The notes beneath the pieces are model-generated. The model was given only the letters and a program-made list of their open reading frames with translations, made no database searches and was not told where the DNA came from. This document shows positions 41,888 through 50,710 of a DNA stretch of 64,000 nt, piece after piece. The position numbers and the translations under genes are program-made. This DNA is from Flavobacteriales bacterium (GTDB lineage Bacteria; Bacteroidota; Bacteroidia; Flavobacteriales_F; PHOS-HE28), in assembly GCA_016719225.1 (NCBI GenBank), contig JADKAN010000005.1, positions 186,001-250,000 of the forward strand. The letters are read 5' to 3'. Position 1 is the first letter of the stretch. Each line of letters opens with the position of its first letter.

Positions 41888-43954
41888 ATGAAACATGTCT
41901 TAGCACTGATAGGCTTACTTCTGGTAGTGACTACGGCTATGGCACAACCCGGAAGGTTGGACCCTGGTTATTACGTTGGCACCGGAACGAATGATGTGAC
42001 CCTGGCCATGGCTTTGGACCAGGACGGGAAAACCGTTATCGGCGGTGCGTTCACCACGTACAATGGGACCGTAAGGAACCGCGTGGCCAGGCTGAATACG
42101 GATGGAAGTTTGGACCTTGCGTTCGATCCAAGCTCAGGGGCCAATGATGCGGTGGGTGCAGTGGCGGTGCAATCCGATGGCAAGATCGTGATAGGTGGTG
42201 GTTTCAGCTCGTACAATGGAGTTGCCAGAAGCCGGATAGCACGGCTCAACAGCGATGGCACGCTGGATGCCGGCTTCGAGGCCGCAGCCACGACGGATCA
42301 AACGGTCCGTTGTATTGCGGTCCAACCCGATGGAAAGATCGTGATCGGTGGAACATTCACCCACTACAACGGCACCCCTGCGAATTCCATTGCACGCTTG
42401 AACGCCGATGGAAGCCAGGACCTGTCCTTCGATCCCGGCACAGGGGCCACAGGGGCCACCATTGGCTACGCGAACATTTATGCGGTTGCGCTGCAACCGG
42501 ACGGCAAGATCATTCTGGCCGGGAGCTTCTCGCAGTATAATGGCCTTACTCGCAATGGGATCACGCGGATCAATAGCGATGGCAGCTTGGATACGGGCTT
42601 CAATCCCCAAGACCCGGATGGTATCGGTGGTGCGAACGGGCCTGTGAATTGCCTCGCGCTCCAACCGGATGGTAAGATCTTGTTCGGTGGATTTTTTACA
42701 ACCTACAACAATGCCCCGCGCAAGTATGTGGCCCGGTTGAATTCCGATGGCAGCTTGAATTATGCGTTCCATCCCTCCCCCGGTCCGAGCAACTATTTGG
42801 AGTGCTTGGCGGTGCAGCCGGATGGTTCGATCGTAATGGGAGGGGCTTTTACCAGCTATTCGGGCCAAATAGCCTACTTGTTGACACGCTCGCTCAAGAA
42901 TGGCGAGGCGGACCCGACCTTTAAAACCGATCTCGGGGTTACGGGCTTTGGTCCCCATATACGGTGCGTGGCCATTCAGCCGGATGGAAATATCGTGATC
43001 GGCGGATATTTCTCCTCTTATCAAGGAGTTCCTGGCAGTAACATTGCCCGCGTTCAAGGCGATGAGGTGCTAAAACTCACACTGACCACCGATGCGAACG
43101 CATCCGAGACCTCCTGGGAATTGTTGGCCGTGAATGATTCCGTGCTCGTATCCGGTGGACCTTACATGGACGGGGCGCCCATGGTGGTGAAAGAAAACAT
43201 CCCGGTAAAGGCTGGTTGTTACAAGTTCCGCGTCTTGGATGCTGGTGGCAATGGGATGGCCGGCGGTGGCTATGTGCTCACTAATGGGATCGGCCAACGC
43301 ATCATCGAGGCCGATGGCCAGTTCGGTTCGGTAAGTTCCACGGACTTCAAGTTCTGCCTGCCACTGGGAAGGAACCAACTCAAGGAGTCTTCTTGCGACG
43401 ATGGTCAACACGATAGCAGTGTTCCGCTTACGTGTGCGGCTCAGAACGTATCCGGCTATCAGTTCCTGTTCTTCGACCCGCACGGTAGCTACTCGCGCCT
43501 TACTTCCAGCAATGGACCACAAGTTGGGCCGAATCGTCTTGGGGAATTACCTGTTGGTCTGAACTTGAACGTATCAGTTCGAAACCAATTCGCGGATAAC
43601 AGCTTCAGTGCGTTCGGACCGACTTGCAAGCTGACCATGGCAGGTGATGGTTTGATGGACCAAGAATTGCGCAGTGCCGCTTTTGAGTTTAGTTCCGAAC
43701 TGCAAACTTGGCCGAACCCTGCCACAGGAACATCCGTGCAGATCAGCTTGGATGGACTTAACGATCAACTCGACCGCGCACAACTGGACGTGTACGACGC
43801 AGTGGGCCGCCAAAGCATTTCCACCAGCATGCCCGTTTCCAACGGAAGCTTGAATAGCGTACTTCCACTTGAGAACCTTACCAACGGACTCTACTTGGTC
43901 CGCATCACGGCGGGCGATCAAACCTTCAATTCCCGGTTGATGGTCCAACGGTAG
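41888..43954 (+). CDS. Delta-60 repeat surface protein with type A T9SS domain (paralogue 1)
   Basis: 688 residues. Signal peptide (M-K-H-V-L-A-L-I-G-L-L-L-V-V-T-T-A-M-A before Q). Residues ~25-395 hold about seven delta-60 repeats, each with Q-P/S-D-G-K-I-V/L-I-G-G-x-F-x-x-Y-N-G and A-R-L-N-S-D-G-S-L-D-x-x-F; these form a beta-propeller. Residues ~395-610 are the module shared with 3920 and 44043: S-E-T-S-W-E-L, S-G-G-P-Y, C-Y-K-F-R-V-L-D-A-G-G-N-G, F-C-L-P-L-G, Y-Q-F-L-F-F-D-P-H-G. The end (W-P-N-P-A-T) is a type A sorting domain. Adhesin or binding role inferred from architecture; ligand unknown. A related protein follows immediately. Confidence 0.9.
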   Translation: MKHVLALIGLLLVVTTAMAQPGRLDPGYYVGTGTNDVTLAMALDQDGKTVIGGAFTTYNGTVRNRVARLNTDGSLDLAFDPSSGANDAVGAVAVQSDGKIVIGGGFSSYNGVARSRIARLNSDGTLDAGFEAAATTDQTVRCIAVQPDGKIVIGGTFTHYNGTPANSIARLNADGSQDLSFDPGTGATGATIGYANIYAVALQPDGKIILAGSFSQYNGLTRNGITRINSDGSLDTGFNPQDPDGIGGANGPVNCLALQPDGKILFGGFFTTYNNAPRKYVARLNSDGSLNYAFHPSPGPSNYLECLAVQPDGSIVMGGAFTSYSGQIAYLLTRSLKNGEADPTFKTDLGVTGFGPHIRCVAIQPDGNIVIGGYFSSYQGVPGSNIARVQGDEVLKLTLTTDANASETSWELLAVNDSVLVSGGPYMDGAPMVVKENIPVKAGCYKFRVLDAGGNGMAGGGYVLTNGIGQRIIEADGQFGSVSSTDFKFCLPLGRNQLKESSCDDGQHDSSVPLTCAAQNVSGYQFLFFDPHGSYSRLTSSNGPQVGPNRLGELPVGLNLNVSVRNQFADNSFSAFGPTCKLTMAGDGLMDQELRSAAFEFSSELQTWPNPATGTSVQISLDGLNDQLDRAQLDVYDAVGRQSISTSMPVSNGSLNSVLPLENLTNGLYLVRITAGDQTFNSRLMVQR

Positions 43955-43973
43955 AAAGGAACAACTCAATTAA

Positions 43974-44010
43974 GCAACAGCATCTACGGAAACGTGGGGG
44001 CTGTTGTTTC
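43974..44010 (+). terminator. Terminator between the two delta-60 genes
   Basis: CAACAGC...GCTGTTG with inner ACG/CGT pairing around GAAA, then TTTC. Counterpart of the stronger hairpin at 46120 after the second gene, so the tail and terminator were duplicated together. Confidence 0.65.
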
Positions 44011-44042
44011 AACACAAGATCCACACAACACCCCCATTCAAA

Positions 44043-46100
44043 ATGAGATCCAAACTACTCTTCGGCTTACTGCTCGCCAGTGCCACCGCCTTCGGGCAGG
44101 CAGGCGCGAACGACCCCACCTTCAACCGCACCAAGATAGCTTCTGCTTGGAATTCGGTTAGTGCCATGGTTGTTCAACCTGATGGGAAGATCCTGGTAGC
44201 CGGGCTATTTCTCTCCAATAACGGACAAGCGCTACGCAAGAACATCGCTCGGCTCAACAGCGATGGCAGTGTGGATGCGAGTTTTTATCCAGGTTCGGGA
44301 ACCGACGACGCTATCCAGGCCATGACGCTACAACCCGATGGAAAGATCCTGATCGGTGGGCGGTTCCAAAGCTTCAATGGTACGCCAAGAAGCTACCTGG
44401 CCCGGTTGAACAGCGATGGCAGCTTGGATTCGGGATTCGACCCCGGAACGGGGGCCAGCTTCGTGGTCTACAAATTCGCGCTGCAAGTCGACGGGAAAAT
44501 ATTGGTCGGGGGTGATTTCACTTCCTACAATGGAACGCCACGGAACCGTCTTGCACGGCTCAACAGCGATGGCAGCTTGGACCTCAGCTTCGATCCGGGT
44601 TCAGGATTGAACGGCGCGATAGAGGACATGCTCATTCAACCCGATGGAAAGATCATGATCAGCGGGATCTTCAATTCCTATAACGGAACAACGCGAAAGC
44701 GAATGGCACGGCTATTCGCTGATGGCAGCTTGGACCTCACCTTCGATTCCGGCACAGGTGCGAACGATAGGATCAGAGCCATGGCTCTTCAGCCCGATGG
44801 TAAGTTTTTGATCCTCGGGGGATTCACTTCATACAAGGGAATTGCGCGGACCTATGTAGCGCGCATTAATAACGACGGTAGTTTGGATCCCGGTTTCAAT
44901 GCCGGATCAGGTGCGAACTACACCATTGTGGCCATGGCCCTTCAAGCTGATGGTAAGGTCCTTCTCGGCGGGTACTTCGATATCTTCAATGGAGCGACAC
45001 AAAACAACATTGTACGGCTCAAAAGCAACGGCGCCTTGGACCCCTCCTTCAACTCCGGTTCCGGTCCGGAGGTCTCCACGGCCTTCTCGTCCATCGCAGG
45101 CATATTCACCATTGTCCTTCAACCGGATGATAAGATCTTGATAGGGGGCGCATTCATATCCTACGACGGGGCCGAACGACCTGCTGTAACGCGGTTGGTG
45201 CCGGGATCAATGACCCTCAGCTTGACAACCGATGAATTCGGATCAGAGACCACCTGGGAATTGACACGCGAGAACGGTAGCCCCGTAGCCTCCGGTGGCC
45301 CCTACACGGATGGAACCGTAATGAACGTAATAGAGCAAATTCCCGTACGTGCGGGTTGCTACAAGTTCCTGTTGCACGATGCCGGGGGAAATGGCATCGA
45401 TGGTGGTGGATACATCCTACGCGACGGGAACGGACAGCGCATCATCGACGCCAATGGGGAGTTCGGTGCACTAAGTGCCATCGACGCCAAGATCTGCATG
45501 CCAGTATCGCCGCTCGCCTTGATCGCGGAGGACTGCGACGATCTGGTCCACTCCGCCGGTGAACCCGTGAAGTGCACCAAGCAAGCGGGGGCGATCGCTT
45601 ACCAATTTTGGTTCTTCGATCCACATGGTACGTACGAATATCGCATCAGCAGCACTTCGCCCAAAATAGGATCCAATCGCATCGCGCAACTTCCCGCGGG
45701 CTTGGAACTGAACGTGCGCGTGCGGGCCCAACTCCCAGATAGTTCCTACACGGAATTCGGCCCAGCATGTAAGCTAATGATAACAGGGCCCGGCATGGCC
45801 CCGCAAGAATTGCGTAGCCTGTTGGCCGAGCAAACCTCGGATGTGCACGTGTGGCCCAACCCGGTATCCGATGGCTCCGTGCAGATCAGCTTGGATGGAC
45901 TAAGCGACCAACTCGACCGTGTGCAATTAGACGTGTACGATGCAGTGGGCCGCCAAAGCCTCTCGACAAGCATGCCCGTAACAAACGGAAGCTTGAATAC
46001 CCCCTTGGCTTTGGAGAACTTGACCAACGGACTCTACTTGGTCCGCATTACAGCGGGCGATCAGATCTTCACATCGCGCTTGATGGTTCAGCAGCAGTAG
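44043..46100 (+). CDS. Delta-60 repeat surface protein with type A T9SS domain (paralogue 2)
   Basis: 685 residues from the ATG giving a signal peptide (M-R-S-K-L-L-F-G-L-L-L-A-S-A-T-A-F-G before Q); 13 further open codons upstream overlap the preceding terminator. About seven delta-60 repeats (A-R-L-N-S-D-G-S-L-D and variants) cover residues ~20-390. The shared module follows (S-E-T-T-W-E-L, S-G-G-P-Y-T-D-G, C-Y-K-F-L-L-H-D-A-G-G-N-G, Y-Q-F-W-F-F-D-P-H-G). The C-terminus W-P-N-P-V-S-D-G onward is almost the same at DNA level as that of paralogue 1, which suggests recent duplication or gene conversion. Likely exported and displayed at the surface. Confidence 0.9.
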   Translation: MRSKLLFGLLLASATAFGQAGANDPTFNRTKIASAWNSVSAMVVQPDGKILVAGLFLSNNGQALRKNIARLNSDGSVDASFYPGSGTDDAIQAMTLQPDGKILIGGRFQSFNGTPRSYLARLNSDGSLDSGFDPGTGASFVVYKFALQVDGKILVGGDFTSYNGTPRNRLARLNSDGSLDLSFDPGSGLNGAIEDMLIQPDGKIMISGIFNSYNGTTRKRMARLFADGSLDLTFDSGTGANDRIRAMALQPDGKFLILGGFTSYKGIARTYVARINNDGSLDPGFNAGSGANYTIVAMALQADGKVLLGGYFDIFNGATQNNIVRLKSNGALDPSFNSGSGPEVSTAFSSIAGIFTIVLQPDDKILIGGAFISYDGAERPAVTRLVPGSMTLSLTTDEFGSETTWELTRENGSPVASGGPYTDGTVMNVIEQIPVRAGCYKFLLHDAGGNGIDGGGYILRDGNGQRIIDANGEFGALSAIDAKICMPVSPLALIAEDCDDLVHSAGEPVKCTKQAGAIAYQFWFFDPHGTYEYRISSTSPKIGSNRIAQLPAGLELNVRVRAQLPDSSYTEFGPACKLMITGPGMAPQELRSLLAEQTSDVHVWPNPVSDGSVQISLDGLSDQLDRVQLDVYDAVGRQSLSTSMPVTNGSLNTPLALENLTNGLYLVRITAGDQIFTSRLMVQQQ

Positions 46101-46119
46101 ACCACAACATTCCATTTCA

Positions 46120-46158
46120 GCAACAGCCCCTGCGGAAACGTGGGGGCTGTTGCCTTTT
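46120..46158 (+). terminator. Intrinsic terminator of delta-60 paralogue 2
   Basis: GCAACAGCCCC / GGGGCTGTTGC stem with a short GCG-GAAA-CGT inner stem-loop, followed by CTTTT. Confidence 0.88.
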
Positions 46159-46229
46159 AAGGACCAGTGAGATCGAGAAGTGTAGATGAAAGCCGGTTCG
46201 CTAGCGATGGCCTTTACCTATCGGTTGGT

Positions 46230-46237
46230 TACCTTTG
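46230..46237 (+). promoter_or_regulatory. -7 promoter element (TACCTTTG) of etfB
   Basis: Exact TAnnTTTG match 23 bp before the etfB ATG. Confidence 0.6.
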
Positions 46238-46260
46238 CCGCCCGAAACGTTCCCCATTCC

Positions 46261-47001
46261 ATGAAGATCCTTGTGCTCATCAGCCACGTGCCCGATACCA
46301 CCGCGCGCATCGCCTTCACCAACGACAACACCGCCTACGATACAAGCGGCATTCAGTTCATAGTTAACCCGTACGACGAATGGTACGCCTTGGTGCGCGC
46401 ACTGGAACTGAAGGAGGCGCAAGGCGGAACCGTTACCACCATCACCGTTGGTGGTGCCGAGACCGACCCCACGATCCGTAAGGCATTGGCCATCGGAGCC
46501 GACGATGCGGTGCGCGTGGATACCGCCCCCAAGGACGGGCATGATGTGGCCGCGCAAGTGGCCGCATTCGCGAAGGACAAGGCCTACGACCTCATTCTCG
46601 CAGGCAAGGAGACCATCGACCACAACGGAAGCCAAGTGGGCCCCATGCTCGCGGAATTGTTGGACCTGCCGTTCATTTCATTGGCCGCCAAATTGGATGT
46701 GGCCGATGGGAAAGCCACCGCCGAGCGCGACGTTCGCGGCGATGTGGAAGTAGTGGAATGCGCATTACCCTTGGTAGTGAGCTGCGCGAAAGGCATGGCC
46801 GAGCAACGCATCCCGAACATGCGCGGCATCATGGCGGCACGCACCAAGCCCTTGCAAGTGATACCCGCCGCCGCAACGGAAGCACTGACCAGCACGGTGA
46901 AATTCGAATTGCCTCCACCCAAGCAGGCGGTGAAGATGATCCCTGCAGAAGAGGCCGGCAAACTGATCGAGTTGTTGCACAGTGAGGCGAAGGTGATCTG
47001 A
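46261..47001 (+). CDS. etfB: Electron transfer flavoprotein, beta subunit
   Basis: 246 residues from M-K-I-L-V-L-I-S-H-V-P-D-T; the open frame extends 25 codons further upstream but the promoter lies in that part. Family features: N-P-Y-D-E-W-Y-A-L-V-R-A-L-E-L-K, V-T-T-I-T-V-G, A-L-A-I-G-A-D-D-A-V-R-V, I-L-A-G-K-E-T-I-D-H-N-G-S-Q-V-G-P-M-L-A-E-L-L-D-L-P, and P-N-M-R-G-I-M-A-A-R-T-K-P. With EtfA it forms the FAD/AMP heterodimer that carries electrons from acyl-CoA and other dehydrogenases to the respiratory chain. The alpha-subunit gene follows after 92 bp containing a small hairpin (47012-47030). Confidence 0.94.
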   Translation: MKILVLISHVPDTTARIAFTNDNTAYDTSGIQFIVNPYDEWYALVRALELKEAQGGTVTTITVGGAETDPTIRKALAIGADDAVRVDTAPKDGHDVAAQVAAFAKDKAYDLILAGKETIDHNGSQVGPMLAELLDLPFISLAAKLDVADGKATAERDVRGDVEVVECALPLVVSCAKGMAEQRIPNMRGIMAARTKPLQVIPAAATEALTSTVKFELPPPKQAVKMIPAEEAGKLIELLHSEAKVI

Positions 47002-47093
47002 ACTTATCCTCGCCTCGGAGACGCCGAGGCCAAGGGAAACCGGATAAAAACATCCAGAACGTCGAACCGGCGTGTCGACCAATCCAAACAAAA

Positions 47094-48041
47094 ATGAGTG
47101 TGATCGTATTCGCGGATACCCGCGGTGAAAAGGTGGCCAAGAGCGCACTTGAAACATTGACTTACGGCCGCAAACTGGCCAGCAAGGATGGTGCTTCGCT
47201 CACCTTGGTGACCTTCGGCGACGCATCTGTTGATAAGCTCGCAGCACTGGATGCCAACAAAGTGGTGGTGGCCCGCAACATCGGCGATGCCGACAGCCAG
47301 CAACTCACCCGCTTGGTGGCCGATGTGGCAACGAAGGAAGGCGCGACGTGGATCGTATTCAGTCATGACGATACCGGCAAGGCCGTGGCACCCCGAGTGG
47401 GCGCCAAACTGAATGCCGGCGAAGTGGCCGGTGCCATCACCTTGCCCAACGACCAAGGACTGATCAAGCGCAACGTGTTCAGCGGAAAGGCACAAGCTTG
47501 GGTGGAGCTGAAAACACCGGTGAAGGTGATCAGCCTGTTGCCGAACAGCATTCCGGTCGAAGCCGCAACAGGAACTGCCGCCGTGGAGGAATACAGCGGC
47601 GATCTTGGCACGGCCAAGGTCACCGTGAAAGAGGTACGCAAAGCGGGTGAAGGCATTCCCTTGCCGGAGGCTGAGGTGGTTGTAAGTGCCGGCCGTGGCA
47701 TGAAAGGACCAGAGAACTGGGGCATGGTGGAGGAACTGGCCAAAGAGCTTCATGCCGCTACCGCCTGCAGTCGCCCTGTGTCGGACATGGACTGGCGCCC
47801 GCACCATGAACACGTCGGGCAGACCGGGATCGCCATACGTCCCAACCTCTACATCGCCATCGGCATCAGTGGAGCCATCCAGCACCTCGCTGGGGTGAAC
47901 GGCAGCAAAGTGATCGCCGTGATCAATACCGATCCCGAAGCACCCTTCTTCAAAGCTGCCGACTACGGCATAGTGGGAGATGCCTTCGAGGTGCTTCCCA
48001 AGTTGATCGAAGCCGCGAAGAAGCTCAACGCGGAGCGGTAG
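47094..48041 (+). CDS. etfA: Electron transfer flavoprotein, alpha subunit
   Basis: 315 residues. N-terminus M-S-V-I-V-F-A-D-T-R-G-E. The C-terminal FAD-binding domain is complete: V-V-S-A-G-R-G-M-K-G-P-E-N-W, A-C-S-R-P-V-S-D-M-D-W-R, G-Q-T-G-I-A-I-R-P-N-L-Y-I-A-I-G-I-S-G-A-I-Q-H-L-A-G-V-N, and I-N-T-D-P-E-A-P-F-F. Partner of EtfB just upstream in the usual Bacteroidota order (beta then alpha). Electrons are passed on to ETF:quinone oxidoreductase, not present here. A short weak hairpin at 48088-48104 may end the operon. Confidence 0.95.
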   Translation: MSVIVFADTRGEKVAKSALETLTYGRKLASKDGASLTLVTFGDASVDKLAALDANKVVVARNIGDADSQQLTRLVADVATKEGATWIVFSHDDTGKAVAPRVGAKLNAGEVAGAITLPNDQGLIKRNVFSGKAQAWVELKTPVKVISLLPNSIPVEAATGTAAVEEYSGDLGTAKVTVKEVRKAGEGIPLPEAEVVVSAGRGMKGPENWGMVEELAKELHAATACSRPVSDMDWRPHHEHVGQTGIAIRPNLYIAIGISGAIQHLAGVNGSKVIAVINTDPEAPFFKAADYGIVGDAFEVLPKLIEAAKKLNAER

Positions 48042-48220
48042 GTTGTCATTTTCTAGTCTGATATTGAACCCGGTCAGTTCAAAGCGTCCGCGCATTTAGC
48101 GCGGGTTGTTCCGAGTGTTTTTCAGTGCCAGCCTTTTTCCCTTGGTCCGCATTTAACTTGTATGCAGTGCGGGCCAATGTGCCGCATCGGATATGCACAA
48201 CCAAGGGCGAAAAGTCCGCC

Positions 48221-48850
48221 TCACTCTTTCACAAAGTGCCGCACCAATACCCGGCCTGCGCGATCGCTGATGCGCACCAAGTAAGGTCCGGCATCCAAGC
48301 CGGCCAAAGCGATGGTGATCGATGGGCCGTTGCCCGCTTCAATTTTCAACACGCGGCCATCCGTTGAAAGCAATTCACAGCGGGCGATCACATTATTGGC
48401 TGCCTCCACATAGAGCACGCCGTTGGCGGGCATCGGGAACACAGCTACCCGGCCCCAACCCTCGATCTCCTCGATACCGCTGGGATCCAGTACCGTCACC
48501 GTGCCCTGTTGCGTAGCCCAATGGGGCATTTGAGCAGTGCCTCCGTTGCAACCATAGTTATAGAAACCCGGTATCGCAAAGGTGAAGTCGTATGTCCATG
48601 GACTGGTCTGTGCGGTGGGCGCGCTGTTGAAAGGTGCGGGGTTGTTCGGGAAACTGTCCAACTCCGCATACACATTGTGACTTCCTTGGTTGCAGACCCA
48701 TTCCACCTGGTCGCCCATATCGATGGTGATGTTGGCCGGCACGTATGCAGGCGTTGCTCCGCCGGGTGTACCGATGACCTGAACGAAGTGAGTGGTCTGG
48801 GCAAAAGCCGTGAACGGCAGCATTATGGAACAAAGTAGCAACGGGCGCAT
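48221..48850 (-). CDS. Cupredoxin-like secreted protein with T9SS sorting domain
   Basis: 209 residues. Signal peptide (M-R-P-L-L-L-C-S-I-M-L-P-F-T-A-F-A before Q). Residues ~20-120 have plastocyanin-like strands: I-T-I-D-M-G-D-Q-V-E-W-V-C, S-H58-N-V-Y, I-P-G-F-Y-N-Y-G-C101, and Q-G-T-V-T-V. The usual copper ligands would be His, Cys, His, Met; here H58 and C101 are present but no His follows the Cys before M108, while H110 comes two residues after it. Copper binding is therefore uncertain. A type A sorting domain (V-F-P-M-P-A-N-G onward) ends the protein. Divergent from the broken glycosidase gene at 48886. Confidence 0.85.
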   Translation of the reverse strand: MRPLLLCSIMLPFTAFAQTTHFVQVIGTPGGATPAYVPANITIDMGDQVEWVCNQGSHNVYAELDSFPNNPAPFNSAPTAQTSPWTYDFTFAIPGFYNYGCNGGTAQMPHWATQQGTVTVLDPSGIEEIEGWGRVAVFPMPANGVLYVEAANNVIARCELLSTDGRVLKIEAGNGPSITIALAGLDAGPYLVRISDRAGRVLVRHFVKE

Positions 48851-48885
48851 GGGAACTTAGATTTGGTACACCAAAGTTGATCAAA

Positions 48886-50625
48886 ATGAAGCATTTGCCT
48901 CTTTGTTCAGTACTGGCATTGGCAAGTCATGTGGTCAACGCGCAGGACCCCCAGATCGGGATCTGACCTCTTTCCCCTGTTTCCATCTCTTTTCACTGGG
49001 GATTGAACGGGGAGGATGCTTTTTTGGATGTTGCCGGTTCCGACACTGCGCTATGGTCCCGCGTGCAGCAGCTCGATCCCGGTGTGATCCGCTTCCCGGG
49101 TGGCACGGTCGCCAATGTCTACCATCCTTCCACTCCGGGATACGGACTGGTTCTTTCAGAGATACAGCAATTCCAAGGTGAATTGGCATCTCACGTGGAA
49201 GACTCCTACCAAGTTGAACAGCAGAAGATCGCCAATGGCTCGTTGACGCAGAACTATGCTGCCCAAATGATCGCATTGGCCAATGGCACCGGTGTGAAGG
49301 TGCTCTACTGCACAAATATTCTCACGGGCTCGGTGGCTGAAACAGTGCAGGTTCTTCAATTGCTGGATAGTGCAGGTGTGGAGGTCGTTGGTGTGGAACT
49401 GGGCAACGAAGCATACCTGCACGATTATGATGCGGTTTATCCTGACGTACAGGCCTACATCAATGCGGCATTGCCTTATAACAATGCGATCAAGGCAGCT
49501 TACCCAGGTATGAAAGTCGCCTTGGCTGCTGCCCCGCCCGTGATACTCAACAATGAGGATGCTGTACAAGCGGCATTCGTACAGGCGTGGAATTCACCTT
49601 TGAGCACGGTTAGTTGGCTGGATGCCGCTGTGTTGCATGCATACCCGGAACTTTCCATTCCCTGCGCACAGACAACGGTGACGGCCAATATTGCTTGTGC
49701 CCTCCCGCTTGCAGCGGAATTTGCGGGTACCCGTATGGACAGCGCATTGGCCGAATTACAGGATGTGACCGCTCACGACATCTGGGTTACTGAATGGAAC
49801 GTGCGTGGCCCTTATCTCAACTACGGAAACTCGCTGATCCAAGCGTTGTTCTGTGGGGAGATGTTCGTCACCTTCGCCCGTCATCCCCATGTGAAGATCG
49901 TCACTTTGCACAATTTTCTTACGTCGGACGAAGGCTATAACGTGCTTCGCAAGAAGGAGGGCGAGCCCTTTACCCCAATGGCGGATTTTCGTGCGCTGCA
50001 AGCCTTGGCTTCCCTTTTCAGGGGAAGCAATATTGATCAGCCCACTACGATCACTGGCTCATCAGGGGTGGTCGCTTTCGCATTCGCCGAACCTTACCAA
50101 TTAAAGCAGGACTTACTGCTTGTCAATCATGGTGGCACCGCATTCAGTCTGTCCGGCTTGCAAGCCGGAGCGTCTCCCGGCCACGCGTGGGTGGTAGGTG
50201 GCACGGACGCATCAGTGGGTACTACGCCGAATGAAATGTCCAACGCAGCAGGCTTGTCATTGCAAAGTCTGGATCTGCCCGATATCCACGTGCTATATGT
50301 ACCCTCGTACAGTATTGCCTTGGTGGAATGGACTTCGGACCAATTATATGCGATCGATGAATTGCCATCGGTCGCTCCCATGTTGATAACACCGAACCCT
50401 GCTCAGGATGAAGTGTTGCTGCGTTATTCATCTTTGCGAGCAGGTCAGGTATCGGTGGATGTTGTCGATGCGACAGGTCAATTCGTTGCCAGCCCCATGA
50501 CCGGCATGATATCGTCCGGTGAACATGAACTAGTGATCCACTGCGAAGGCTGGGCTCCGGGTGTTTACATGATCCGCCTTTCAGGAGTGGATGGATCCCG
50601 ACCGTTGCGTTTGCTGAAATTGTAA
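48886..50625 (+). pseudogene. Glycoside-hydrolase-like T9SS protein interrupted by an in-frame TGA
   Basis: An ATG at 48886 opens a signal peptide (M-K-H-L-P-L-C-S-V-L-A-L-A-S-H-V-V-N-A before Q), then the frame hits TGA at 48964-48966 and continues in the same frame as a ~550-residue protein. The body looks like a TIM-barrel clan GH-A enzyme: P-G-V-I-R-F-P-G-G-T, G-V-E-L-G-N-E175 (acid/base) and W-V-T-E303-W-N (nucleophile; numbering counts the stop). A beta-sandwich and a type A sorting domain (I-T-P-N-P-A-Q onward) follow. Without readthrough the mature chain loses its export signal. A recent nonsense mutation, a base error, or two compensating indels near 48960-48980 (a second frame reads D-L-T-S-F-P) are all possible. 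Family assignment (GH30/39/51/79-like) is tentative. Confidence 0.82.
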
Positions 50626-50695
50626 TCCGATCCCGCGCTCCGGTGGTTCGCCGGATCCGATACGCATCAGGCGACCTCCACTCGGCCCGATCGCG

Positions 50696-50703
50696 TTACT
50701 TTG
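50696..50703 (+). promoter_or_regulatory. Probable -7 element (TTACTTTG) of purL
   Basis: One mismatch to TAnnTTTG, only 7 bp before the purL ATG, implying a leaderless or near-leaderless transcript. Confidence 0.45.
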
Positions 50704-50710
50704 TACACCC

